From Laetiporus sulphureus 93-53 (taxonomy: Eukaryota > Basidiomycota > Agaricomycetes > Polyporales > Laetiporaceae): DNA of 64,000 nt. Shown piece after piece: positions 1 through 10,883 of the stretch. The notes below the pieces were generated by a model that worked only from the letters and a program-made list of their open reading frames with translations, searched no databases and was not told the DNA's origin. The DNA lies in assembly GCF_001632365.1 (NCBI RefSeq), contig NW_024468557.1, forward strand, positions 87,274 through 151,273. The letters are read 5' to 3'. The translations under genes and the position numbers were made by a program. How positions within the stretch are numbered: the first letter of the stretch is position 1; every line of letters begins with the position of its first letter.

Positions 1-725
1 GGCACATCCAAATCTTCATCGGCATCTCCTTCCACCTTTTTCTCAGCCCTCGCCTTCGCACATGCCCATTCGAGGGACCTTAGTGTCCTCGAACTCTTTG
101 GAAGAGCTGCTAGCCGCTGGCTGTCTGCAGTGGGGGATGATGGGGGAGCAGGAGGGGAAGAGGGGATGTACTCCCACAGCTTCTTCGGCTGTTTGAGTGG
201 TGTTATCGGTCTTCTCATCATCCGCAAATTAATTCTGTGCGGCGTAAGAGGAGGTTGTGGTAGAGACGGGATATCCGGAGCAGTGGGCCGTTCTCGAGAG
301 GAAACGATACAGTCCAAAGACAGCCTGGACCCTTGGCGTGACATGTTTCCTTTGCTATCTGGGAGATTCTCTTGCATACAGCGTTTCCATGCGGCAGCTC
401 GTTTCTTGATAGTACGACGTCTATTTTGGAACCAGGCGCTGACTGTCTTCAACTCGCTGTCATGGAGGGAATGTCAATATAATGTGCGATGTGTTCGTGA
501 CTGTCAGCTCACTTACATACCAAGCTCCTCTGCAAGTGCAGTGCGTTCCTCCTTAGTTGGGTGTGTCTTCTCTTCGAATACCGCCAAAAGGGCGATGGTC
601 TGGTCATGTTGTAAGCGTCTTCGTGCGAAGGGAATTTCGCCCTTCGGCTGGGTCGTAACGTTTTTGTCGGGAATATTGTTGGAAAAGGAAGATAAATCGA
701 GAGCCGGTGACAATCCAGTCAACAT
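1..725 (-). CDS. Homeodomain transcription factor, partial (runs off left edge)
   Basis: The ATG at 725 opens a first exon (725-517), followed by an intron at 516-457 (GTAAGT..ACAG). The second exon stays open to base 1. The intron splits a typical homeodomain: residues before it read RRRLQHDQTIALLAVFEEK, and after it come ELKTVSAWFQNRRRTIKKR. Helix 3 therefore has W48 F49 Q50 N51 R52 R53 and the usual basic tail. The rest of the visible protein is Pro/Ser rich, then a charged stretch ending in an acidic run. This is a conventional DNA-binding homeobox regulator, nuclear by inference. It is not one of the mating HD1/HD2 genes, because the homeodomain is near the N terminus, the loop is not of the TALE type, and it lies more than 50 kb from the MIP landmark. 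The C terminus is outside the window. Targets are unknown. Confidence 0.85.
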
Positions 726-1420
726 CTTGAAGCTTGATGGAGGTTATGACGGTCGAGAGCCTGCGCTTTGCGAATGAACAGTGTTCATGCCACGTCGCGT
801 CTACAGGGCCAAACAACGCGGCTCCACGTGGGTGTCTCTGATCACGCGACCGCGTGCCTATTTCCAACCGGGGCCGGAGCCGTGTTGTGGCCACCCCCCA
901 CCCTGGCAGAAGGTCACGGTCCATGTCATTGTCAGTACATGCTACTATTACCTCTAATGTGCGATGGATGACCACCTTGAATTTGAGCGTAAATTTCGCA
1001 ACAGTGCGCGCTATCTACAGTGACTGTCGGGTGAGGTCGTTGGCTGAGTAGCTACGCGGTTCAGACAGTGACTGCGCCTGTCATGCATGAAAACGTTCAA
1101 GGAACAAACTTTCGAGTCAATCTAACTGAGGGTCGTAGCTCAGAATCATATGAAGTTCACGCATTCCAATCCACCGACAAATTGACTACATGATCACACT
1201 TCTGACAGCAATGCTATATATCAAGCCTATAACTACAATTATCTACCAAGATCAGAAAAATCAACGAATCATGTTTCATATGATAACGTATAGGCAGGTC
1301 TGCTCGATGAAAATAATACACAAGCTTACACGAATATCGAGCCCACCTTCGCAGCATATTCATACAGCATAGTGATGACACTAGATTGAAAGAAAAATAG
1401 CCATATATCGCCGGTCACGC
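726..1420. other. Intergenic region
   Basis: It is the upstream region of the homeodomain gene and the 3' side of the PB1 gene. No gene or RNA was recognised. The 1150-1400 part is AT-rich compared with its surroundings, as expected for a 3' flank. Confidence 0.6.
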
Positions 1421-4169
1421 TCAAGGGAAAGCACCAGGAATACCGTCCTCCGCCTGATTCGCATGAGCACCCGAGCCAGACGGCTGCGGAGACTGGACCG
1501 GCGACATCAAGAGCAGATCCTCAAGCACGTCGCTCACGACCGAATCCTCCGCCTCGCGGGACAGCTCGCCCTGACTGGGGACGCGCGCCAAGACCTGCGC
1601 GTAGATGCTCGGAAACTTGTCCTCGGTGAAGCCCATCTACATTTGTGGTTGGCATGAGAAACAGATCACTGACATGAAGAAGCGGACAACGGACATCACC
1701 AAGCCTCCTGGTGATGGAGCTCACTGCAGGGTTTTCCTTCGACTTGCTGGCCTCCTGGGCACGATGGGTCCCGGTCCCGGTGCCGTGCATGGTGTGGTGT
1801 CGACGGGGAGGGGAGACGCTGAGCATTTCGAGCTGTGGGTACGGCCCTCGCGCGGCGCTGATGATCTGAGCAGGGGGTTCGGGGACAGCTTCAGTCTGGG
1901 CGGGCGCCTTGCCTTTGCCCTTGTCCTTATCCGTCTGTTTCTTAGAAGCCTCCGCGCTGGATAGATGGACGCGATGAGCGAACATGCTTCGACGAGATTG
2001 CACGTAAGGCCCGTACCTCTCACGAGATATCTTCTTGGCATGCTCCTTCGATCTATGACGCTCCTCCCTCTCGCGGCGGTACCTTGCCTTCTCCGCCTTG
2101 TATCTCTGCTTCGCCTCAAGGAGAGCCCGCTTCGCTTCATCAGTTGACTGTCGGGTGGGGCCGGGCGCAACACCGAACATGCTGACCTCCTCATGCTCGA
2201 CATCATCGGGAGAGTCACTGTCGCGCTCAGCGCCTCGCTCATCTCCTCTCCAAGGATTGCGCGAACGTGCTGGGTAAGGATACGGAGGCATAAACGTCTC
2301 GGCCATGTCGCGACCGTACGAGAATCCGCGCCTGTGCGGGAACGTATGAGCGTGGGGACCTGTGCTGTAGAAGGGAGGCGGCGGAGGATGAGGGTGCTGC
2401 CACCAACGGCCACCCCAAGAGGGTGAGTTCGCATCAGCATAGAAGTCATGGACATTCGGCGGCGGAGGGATTCCATCCAAAGAAGGGAAAGGGGATAGGG
2501 GAATATTCAATGGGCCGCCAAACATACCGGGAGCGGGAGGTGGAGGCGGCATCGGTATAGATGGAGGAGGGCCTGGTGGAGGAGGCACCGCATGACCTTC
2601 GTGGGCAACCGGCGGGGGAGGTGGAGCGGCCGGGCCTGGAGGCGAGCTGGGACGAGTAGGCTGCTGAGGCGGTGGCGGTGGCGAAGGCGGCGAAGGTGGA
2701 GACGGAGGGACGTATGCAGACCCCGGAGCCGACGCAGTCTGGTGCATGCTATATCGTCCGTGGCGGTGACGGAACCCGTGGCCGCGCCGGCCGCCCCGCT
2801 CTGACATCCAGGCACGCGGGTCTGCAAGATCACTGAGAGACTCCATTGCCATCTGGAAGTCCGGCGGGAATGGGAAGGTTGCAGGACGGCGCTCACTGAA
2901 GGAGCGCTGCGCGCCATGAGCCGTGGACGTGGAGGGCGCAGCGTCTGAAGGGTTCGCGGTCGTGCCAGCGACATCACCTATCGCGCGCACGACGTTCGCA
3001 ATGGCCTCTGCGACGCGCCGCCCAGCGGCCTCCTCAGCCGCACGGCGCGCCTCTGACGCAATGCGCACAGCATCAGCCGAGCTCGCTTCAGCAGTACGCC
3101 GAAGGTCGTCCGTAGCGCGGGACACTGCCTGGCGGTGTGCCTGCCAGTACGTTCCGTTGGCCGCGTTTCGCACGAGGTTGCGCACGCCTTCGGAAAGCTC
3201 TGGGTGGGATGCGATAACGGCCGACAGCGTGCTGAAAAGGTTCGCGACATCGTTCGTAAGTGATACAGTGGCACTCGGGGCACGGCTGGTTGCACTAGAC
3301 ATAGGGTTCCCGAGGTTCTCAAGGTCGGGCAGCGGAGGCTCGGGCGCCTCTGAGTCGGAGACTGTAGACGACGACGCCGTGCTGGCCCTCGGTGCCTGAC
3401 CGGGTACCGGCTCGCTACGAGAGATGGGAGACGTTCTGCCTTTCTCGAGGATGTCGTCGATGTCCATGGCATTGAGATCCACGACGTGGATAGGATATTT
3501 GTCCGGAGTCTGGGATCCGATGACGGACTCCTGGGAGGAGTTCGCGCGGGCTTTGCCTTTGTCTTTGTCTTGGGTCGGTGCAGGTGTCGTTTCCGTAAGC
3601 TCAGAGTCCGGGATGGTTATCGCATCGACGATGTCATCTCTGTCCTGTTCTTGCGCCTGGGACCCGCCGATTTCGCTATCAATCGTCTCGACGAATGCAT
3701 GCGGGCCGCTGCCGACCGACTCGTCACGGCCGACGCCAAAGAGTGACGACAGTGCCTGCGGGACGCGCTGCCATTCCTCTTCCTCCTCGACGTCGAACAT
3801 CATCGGCACGCCAAACGTGTTCCTGAAGCCGCCGTGCAGGTTCGAGCTGCCCGTGGGCGGGGTCGAAGGCAATGGCTTGTTCCTCTCTGCGCCGAGGTCG
3901 CGCACAGTGAGCTTGGCGACCTTGCTCTCGCCAGGTGCGCCAGGCGGAAGCGTGCGGTAATATTCCTGCAATTCGCTTTCAGAGGAGAGCGTGATCTCAT
4001 CGCCGTCCGCATCCAGATAGGAGACGGCGACGTCAGCCTGCGTAATGTGATACAGCGCCTCGATCTTCGCAGCGAGTGTCGTCCATGAAGGTGGGGTGTC
4101 GAAGGTAATTTTGCGTATGAGGCCGTCGGAGGGCCTGTGCAGCTTGATTTGCAACTGCGGAAGAGACAT
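1421..4169 (-). CDS. PB1-domain protein with proline-rich centre and UBA-like tail
   Basis: Residues 1-80 form a PB1 domain: a basic cluster near the start (QIKLHR, later LIRKITF) and an acidic OPCA-type stretch (YLDADGDEITLSSESEL), the layout used by PB1 domains for front-to-back binding. A long low-complexity middle follows, with an Ala-rich helical part and a poly-Pro region encoded around 2480-2700. Then comes a highly charged Arg/Glu/Lys helix (RYKAEKARYRREREER). A phase-0 intron at 1637-1724 (GTGAGC..GTAG) joins the tail, which begins MGFTEDKFPS and looks like a UBA domain. The start at 4169 is the first ATG of the frame; upstream codons give only a TTG. Length is about 886 residues. 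PB1 plus UBA recalls p62/NBR1 selective-autophagy receptors, but I see no ZZ finger and no clear LIR, so function is open. Confidence 0.75.
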
Positions 4170-4506
4170 GATGGATGAGGATGGCGGTTTTGCATGCGTC
4201 AAGCTTATATACCCAGAGCCACCCTCGGCGGATCGAGACTCTCACGCTGCGCGGTGTTTATGATCGAGGACGCGTATAGCAGCTCCTGCCATAATAGGCA
4301 GGTCACTTGACTGCGCGCTTCCGCGCTGCGGGCTCAGCCGACTCTACGCTCACAACTCGGCCGCAGTGGCTGTGACTCGCGACCGTTTGCAGTGTCAACG
4401 GTTAATGCACGCATGACACAGGACGAACCACTGTGATGTATTTGCAGCAATCTAGAAGCGTTCACGCCGTACTTATACAACAATTATCTGACCATTTTCT
4501 TCTCAC
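4170..4506. other. Intergenic region
   Basis: This is the presumed promoter of the PB1 gene and the terminator side of the aldo/keto reductase gene. No coding potential was recognised. Confidence 0.5.
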
Positions 4507-6107
4507 TCACGCGAAGATGGCAATGCGGGGGTCGATGTCGGCAGGGTCGTTGAGCTGCAAGACTCTTCAGCGTGCCGTCAAGTCTCTACGGTAAACACGG
4601 CACTTACGCGGAGATTTATGTTGAGGGAGCTGATCGCCTTCTCCTCATCTTCCGTCAACGTGAACTGGTCGACCTCGAAGTTCTGCAGCAGACGCTCGTG
4701 GTTGTTGCTCTTCGGGATGACAGCCAAACCTTGCTGCACAGCCCAGCGGAGCAGCACCTGCGCAGTTGCTGCGTACAATTTTCTTCAGTACAGACACCAG
4801 CTGCGCCCACCGGGAGTTGACTCACTCTTTCCGTGCTTCGATGCAACAGACAGAACAATGTCATGTTCCAGCAAGTTCTTTGCACCCTTGTCACCGCCGA
4901 GTTCCACATAGCTCTGAGGGCCAAGCGACGAGTACGCAGTAATGGCAATCCCGAGGGTTTTGCACAGCTTGATGAGCGGCTCCTGCGTCAGGTAGGGGTG
5001 AAGTTCAACCTGATTAACTGCCGGCTCGTAGCGAGCGTAGCGCAGGACGTCGAGAAGAATGGAACCCTGGCAGTTACTGTGCAGATGCCATAAGGCCACG
5101 TTGCTTGTCCTCAGCGCAGCATATTTGACTCACGAGACACCAATGTTTTTGGCAAGACCCGCGTCGACGAGCTCCTCCATGGTCTGCCACGTCTCCTGCA
5201 GTGGGACTTTCGCTAAGAACAAATCAGCACTCGACCACAGCAAGTGCGAGACATGTTACTTACCGAGGTGAACCTTCTTGTCATCGCCCCACCATTCAGG
5301 AGGGTAGCGGTGCGCAGGGTCGACATACTCGAGGGCGATGGGAAAGTGAACGAGGAAGAGATCGAAGTAGTCGATGCCCCAGAGGCCAAGCTGCTTCTTG
5401 GCCACGGCATGTACCTACGAAGCGCCAATGAACATGCCGTGCATAATGAATTTCGAAGAAAATCAGCGTACGTGCTCACGCTTGTGGAAAGTGTTCCACA
5501 GCTAGTGCGGTACAACTTTAATCAGGCGCTGAAAGGCGGATGCGCTTCCGGAAGATCCGACTTACCTTGGATGTGACCCCTGCGCGATGGGAGCTACTAT
5601 TTGAGCTGCTAGAAGAATACAAAGGAGCGCGCTATCACTCACAGACTTCCTCGCGCTTCACAACGCCGTCGGCGATGGCACGACGGAGACCCTCACCAGC
5701 CTCCTTTTCGTTACCATAATCACCGGCACCGTCGAGGAGACGGTAGCCCGCCTTGAGGGCGTTGTAGACGGTCTACATGATGCACATCAGATGCGGTCTC
5801 TGAAGTAGCACATTGAGCACGCATACATCCGCACAAGTCGCCCTAGTGACCTGAATGGATCGACGTTAGCGCAGTGCGAGCTCCTTCTGAGCACGCGACG
5901 GACCTTCCAGAGACCAAAGCTGTGCGAGAGCAGAGGGGCAATGAGACATGGGTCCGATCATATTATGTGCTCGAGGATGCACTTACCCGACAAGGGGCAT
6001 CTGACACATAATCATGCAGAAATGAGCGACTGATGTCGGGAGAGAGAAGCATTGAGGCATACCTGCTGCCCGGTCCTCTTGAGCGCGACGGTAGCGTGCC
6101 TGACCAT
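4507..6107 (-). CDS. Aldo/keto reductase, D-xylose reductase type
   Basis: About 325 residues spread over roughly eleven exons, from ATG 6107 ([15 protein letters not shown]) to TGA 4507-4509. The AKR tetrad is visible: Asp and Tyr in [11 protein letters not shown], Lys in VWVTSKLWN, His in DLFLVHFP. The coenzyme loop [10 protein letters not shown] has the Lys-Ser-Asn..Arg pattern of NAD(P)H-using xylose reductases (AKR2B). [11 protein letters not shown] and the C-terminal [19 protein letters not shown] are also typical of fungal xylose reductase. Expected reaction: NAD(P)H-dependent reduction of D-xylose or other aldoses to alditols in the cytosol. One exon is only 14 bases (5566-5579, around TSK). 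One donor is GTCCGT and would be worth checking with RNA. It diverges from the ketopantoate reductase gene. Gly-Ala-Gly replaces the usual CysAsp-type spacing before the catalytic Tyr, a minor change. Confidence 0.9.
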
Positions 6108-6411
6108 GGTTGCCAGTTTGTCCAGTGGGTTGTGCGGTGGGAGGGAGATGGAGGGCGGGTGAAGGAGGGGAGCTGGCGCGTTTGCGGTTTATGAGGGCGA
6201 CGGGAGGACGGACCGTGCACAGGGAATACTCTCTCGCGACATCGATTCTTCGTCATAACTTGACGAATCGTTCTGCTCCCCGGTCTTTCTTCGGCTCTTT
6301 TGAGTCTGCGGCATCCCCCGATCCGCCACCGACGCGTCCGATCGCAGATTTTGCGTCTGCCACGCTCGTCGCCTCCAGCACCGTCGACGTCGACTCTCTC
6401 GGCGTCGGTAC
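6108..6411. promoter_or_regulatory. Shared divergent promoter region
   Basis: These 304 bases separate two head-to-head start codons (aldo/keto reductase leftward, ketopantoate reductase rightward), so both 5' leaders and both promoters must lie here. I see no strong TATA box. Confidence 0.5.
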
Positions 6412-7698
6412 ATGCACATCCACGTCCTCGGGTACGGTGCCATCGGTACCCTCGTCGCACACCACCTCCGCGCCACCCTTCCTCTCAAGCACCTCGTCTC
6501 CGTCATCCATAAGACGCCTGCTCTCGCGTACCAGGCCAGCGAGGCAGGCGGCATCAAAGTCGAGCGCGACGGCGTCGTTCAGTTTCAGAAGCACATTCTT
6601 CACGAGAGCCCCGATCCGTACGATGACTACGTCTTCAAGGTCCTCGAGCAGGAGCGCCTTCACCGTCGTGTCACGAAACTGTCTGCCAAAGACCAGCGGC
6701 AGCAGCTCGCCGGCATCCTAAAGAATCCTAAGCCGTCACCCATCGAGTCTCTCATAGTCGCTGTAAAGGCCCAATCAGCCATCCAAGGCATCATGAGTCT
6801 CCTCCCGCGAATATCCTCGAACAGCACAATCGTCCTCCTGCACAACGGTATGGGCGTGTACGAGAATCTCATCAAGGCCGTCTTCCGCAACCGCGAGCAG
6901 CGCCCCAACATCGTCGTCTCCGTTAACAATCACGGTGCATTCCTTAAGCAAGAGGGGCACGTTGTGCACACCGGTGTGGGCGACATCAAGCTCGGCATCG
7001 TCCCCGACCCCAAGGGGCGCGACTTCGAAGTGAGCCTTGACACTTCCCTTCCGAAGGAGGACCAGAAGCTCAGCCTCGACGACATCACGCCGCTCAGTGG
7101 CGACCCTCTCGCCCAGCGATACGTCTCCTTACGCAACACCATCACCGCGCTCACGAGCGCCGAGCAGCTGAACGCGTCCTGGCAGCCCATATACGACGTC
7201 CAAGTTGCAATGCGCTGCAAACTCGCCGTAAATGCTGTCGTGAACCCGCTCACCGCCTTGCTCAACTGCAAGAATGGCGAGCTCTTCGAGCATCCTGAGG
7301 CTCTTAGGCTGTCCAAGCGGCTCTGTGCAGAGGCGTCGATAGTCTTTTGGGCGCAATGGGAGCAGGAAGTGTGGGCGAAGCGTCCCAGGGATGCCGGCGA
7401 TGCGCACGAGGACGCGGACAAGCCGAACTCGCAGGACTTCCCGCGGGAGCTTTCAGCGGAAAGACTCATGCTGGAGTGCGAGCGCGTGGCCAAACTCACG
7501 AGCGACAATGTCTCATCAATGCTCGTCGATGTCCGCAGAGGGCGACAAACCGAGATTGAGTATATTAGCGGCTACCTATTCAGGATGGCGCAGCGGTACA
7601 AAGTGCCCATACCCGTGACGGCGGCGATCCTTGACCTCATGCGCTTGCGAAGCAAGCTCCCCATCGATAAGCCATTGCCGCTGAACTCAGTGCTGTAA
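6412..7698 (+). CDS. Ketopantoate reductase (2-dehydropantoate 2-reductase)
   Basis: This is one uninterrupted frame of 428 residues. The N terminus MHIHVLGYGAIGTLVAHHL is the GxGxxG NADPH-binding start of the ApbA/PanE family. LLHNGMGVYE carries the conserved Asn-Gly, and the C-terminal helical domain holds CKLAVNAVVNPLTALL, with the catalytic Lys and the Asn residues of the family. The enzyme reduces 2-dehydropantoate to pantoate with NADPH for vitamin B5 and coenzyme A synthesis; the closest functional equivalent in yeast is PAN5. It is longer than bacterial PanE (about 300), with insertions around residues 60-100 and 310-340, as in other fungal members. An unseen upstream exon (for a targeting peptide) cannot be excluded. 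Substrate is inferred from the family. Confidence 0.9.
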   Translation: MHIHVLGYGAIGTLVAHHLRATLPLKHLVSVIHKTPALAYQASEAGGIKVERDGVVQFQKHILHESPDPYDDYVFKVLEQERLHRRVTKLSAKDQRQQLAGILKNPKPSPIESLIVAVKAQSAIQGIMSLLPRISSNSTIVLLHNGMGVYENLIKAVFRNREQRPNIVVSVNNHGAFLKQEGHVVHTGVGDIKLGIVPDPKGRDFEVSLDTSLPKEDQKLSLDDITPLSGDPLAQRYVSLRNTITALTSAEQLNASWQPIYDVQVAMRCKLAVNAVVNPLTALLNCKNGELFEHPEALRLSKRLCAEASIVFWAQWEQEVWAKRPRDAGDAHEDADKPNSQDFPRELSAERLMLECERVAKLTSDNVSSMLVDVRRGRQTEIEYISGYLFRMAQRYKVPIPVTAAILDLMRLRSKLPIDKPLPLNSVL

Positions 7699-8972
7699 AG
7701 AAAAAAGGATCACGTCAGGTGTGTATCGGTGAGTGTCAGCTTCTTAATTTCGGTATATCCGATGCTCATGGCCATTGCCTAACGCGGGGTCCTCGAAGCC
7801 GTCGGAGTCCAGCTGTGTGGTCTCCTTGTCAGGCTCAACTGCTCACTGGATGTCGATAATATTTCCTCATAACACCAACGGCTGACAAGTATAGCAGCCG
7901 ATGGTGTGGATGCAGACATCAACACCGGCAGTTCTCAGACCCCCAATCTTACGGCATCCAGGAATGCCTTTCTCACCAGCAGACACCCTGATCCCGCGGC
8001 GGCGTCTCTCTGCGGTAGACATAGACCCCGTGGAAGGTCAAGGAACGTGTCTACAGCGGCCGCCGCCTATAGTCGAGCGTCTTCCGGAAGATGGGCCCCG
8101 TTCCATAGCGGACACCCCATGAACGTTCCACGTGTAGCTGGCTTCTGCTTCTGCCGCAGAGACGAACATTGCCACTGTTGCATACCGGTGTGGTCGACCT
8201 ATCGATCCATCGATGGAGAAATGAGCGGAAGTAGAGTGGACCGCGTCAGTTGGGAGTGCGTTTCAGGGTCGTGTCAAAGCTCCGCCAGCTGCTTTTACAC
8301 GGAAGGTTATCATATCGACATGCTTTATCACGCCAAATGTTCATACCTATCTTCAATCGGAGCCAATACGGGCCGGTTCCATGACGTTCGAATGATCCTT
8401 TCAAGGCGCTGTCTATACACCAATCTTGTAAGATCGTAAGGACACGCCGTTAAGCTGACAATCGCAGTCAAGGCAAAGCTCAATTCATGGTTTGCTGGTT
8501 GACCACGTCGGTCTGAGGGATCCCACATCTTTACCTGCCTACCGCAGCGATCAAGGTATGCGCCCCTTACTGCGAGGCCTACACCTGTGAGGGCATCGCC
8601 AGCACACTAATGCGTGCATAAGCTTTCGGGGTGATGAGAGTATCGCAAGACGTCTGCAGCGAGTTTCTCGTCAAGGAATCCAACGGTTTTATGAGGGGAC
8701 GTTGATGTCTCGACATCAACAGCTGTCTACAAGTATTGTACATCGAGGGCGACGAGAATTGCATCAAAGCAGTAGCATCACGACAGAAGGCGGGCCTCCA
8801 AGCACACGGAAAGCATGATAGCACACATGCTCAACGGTATGTTGCAGGAGAAAAACAATATCGACATAACAGCCTGTGACGGGCTCAGTGTACTCGTGTG
8901 CAGACTTCCTCGCTTAGTAAACCCTGTGCCATTATTCATGAGCTCCAATCGTTATGCACGGAAATGTCGTAC
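7699..8972. other. Intergenic region, 1.3 kb
   Basis: It is the 3' flank of both neighbours. Only short open stretches with no protein likeness and no splice-consistent continuation are present. I recognise no gene, RNA or repeat here. Confidence 0.5.
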
Positions 8973-9763
8973 TCACTCCAAATACCACAAGTCGCTGTCA
9001 TCATATCCATACCCTCCACCAATTTGCCCGCAATCATCGTCAATCGTGAGGCCGAGCTCACCCTACAAGACAAATCATGAATATGAGTCGATCGATCGAG
9101 CGTCCAAGCCAAGACCAGATTGACCATCAATAATATACTCACCACTATATAGTAACAGACGGCGAGATCATCTTCCGAGTAGTTCACAATCTCGTAGTTA
9201 CAGTCTCCGTAGTCAGTGTAGAACGTAATGGATGTCTCAGATTGCAAAGCGAAGTTCGCGCCTATCAGGTCTTGAGGTTGCAATTTAGGCACAGCAGGAA
9301 ATTGTGGGGCACTCACTTCCCTGATCCTCCAGAGCATCGGCTAAATCAATGCAACTGGCTACCGACAGATCCGAAGTCAGATCTGCGCATTCTATGGAAG
9401 CTGTTTGAGCAGACGTCAGCTATCTGTTGGTTGTGCATCGAAAATGAAGCCACCGTCATAGCTGCAAATGTCGTACTGGCGTGGCCGGATCAGTCGGGAA
9501 CGAGACTCGAGCGAACGCCGTGCAGCAATCCCAGGGCAGGTCCGTGTGACCATCCTGTATGTTTTATCGTTGTAGACGAACGTGTCGTTGCTGATGACCT
9601 CCCCGTCAGTGCCACAGGTCGCTTTTGCGTTAACGGTACCTGAGAGAGGGAGAGTTTGGTCAACAATCATAGTCACGATTGTGGTAACGGTCGGAGACTA
9701 ACCGACAGCATGGAATACGGCAAGAACCGTAAGGATCATGCTGGAAAGCCACGACAATTGCAT
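8973..9763 (-). CDS. Small secreted cysteine-rich protein
   Basis: ATG 9763 opens a 61-base exon encoding a clean signal peptide (MQLSWLSSMILTVLAVFHAV). Further exons can be joined with good GT..AG introns: TVNAKATCGTDGEVISNDTF..., then SIECADLTSDLSVASCIDL, then ANFALQSETSITFYTDYGDC, and a last exon ending DDDCGQIGGGYGYDDSDLWY-LE before TGA 8973-8975. Total is roughly 190 residues with about eight cysteines, an even number that suggests disulfide bonding. The acidic Gly/Tyr/Asp-rich tail is unusual. I do not recognise the family. Secretion is well supported by the signal peptide; the role (effector, cell-wall or surface protein) is unknown. The least certain joint is the donor near 9460 (GTGGCT). 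Confidence 0.65.
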
Positions 9764-10883
9764 TGCTGCGTATGCAATGATGTTCCGATGCGCAACCGGT
9801 ACTGAGAGGAGGTGGGATGTCGATGAAGCCTTTTATGCATGTTTGGAGGTCTAGTCTGCACCGGCAGCATTGATGGTCTTCAATCGAACTTCCTCGTGTA
9901 GCGGTTAAGGCAGGTTCTCCCGAGCGCTCTGATGCATCACCTTCCTCGGCATTCAGTCATCTATGACAGCGCGTATGGCGGCCAGGAGAAATGGCGAAGA
10001 TTGCAATGATTTCTCCGTTCGTTCTCGCTCCCCTCTAGGTCCAGCCTCGATCCATTCAGCTCGTACAATAAGGCATTATTTCCGCGGTTCTGCTTCACCG
10101 TTGTGGGAATCGTCAGCGCAAAACCCATTAGCACTGCTCATTGACGGCTGTTTGTAAGAACCGGCAATTTGTTCACAATCATCCAGACTGAAATGAGATC
10201 ACAATATGCGTCAATTACTGACATGAAATGTGTTATTGACCTACCCATGTCATCCTCAGGTGCTAGTTGCATCGCCATTGTCAGCTCTAGTCCACTGGGA
10301 CCTGGGCCAATCTACATTTCGTGGGAACGATAGAGCAGTTCTGGCCATGCATCTCTTGATGGTCAAGCAACACGACGGCATCAACAGCCAAAGTAATTCC
10401 CGGATTGTACGGAGGCCATCATAGCACGATTACCGCAATGCCAGCAAAGACACTGCAGAATGGCTTATATACGTCAGCAGTGAGATCTGAGAGCCTGAGT
10501 ACTGTGACGAAGCCCGACTCAGTCGTCGTGGAGGACGCCAAGCAGACGTCAAGAAGTTCTATACAGTAGGCAGCTGGTGTCAGACCTGCCAAAGAATATG
10601 GGTTCATCGTTTGGCGCTCACTGTCAACTGCGTCTGGCATTCACACATTCCTGTCAGCGCATGAAAGGCGGTGAGAGTAAGCGCGGGTGAACGGTGTTTT
10701 TACAGCTGATCTACCAGATGAACATATCAGTTGAGCTATTCCTCGAGGCGTCACATTGTATCAAGCTGTGCCACATTTTCTTGGATAAGACTGTGATATA
10801 TATGTTGTCAATTCTAGGGTTCGATAAATACACAGATTCCCATGATATGAACAGCAAAGGAAAATTTACGCGTCCCGCTTCTA
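9764..10883. other. Intergenic region, 1.1 kb
   Basis: It lies upstream of the secreted-protein gene and downstream of the transporter. I found no coding region with family likeness, tRNA fold or repeat. Confidence 0.5.

Noticed and set aside
2480..2760. Simple tandem repeat or minisatellite
   Set aside because: The G-rich plus strand is just the complement of poly-proline codons of the PB1 protein.
4170..4202. Upstream extension of the PB1 protein by 11 codons
   Set aside because: It opens with TTG; ATG 4169 gives the usual short leader directly before the PB1 domain.
7906..8439. 177-codon open frame downstream of the ketopantoate reductase gene
   Set aside because: No family likeness, low-complexity Arg/Ser content and no start context; treated as chance.
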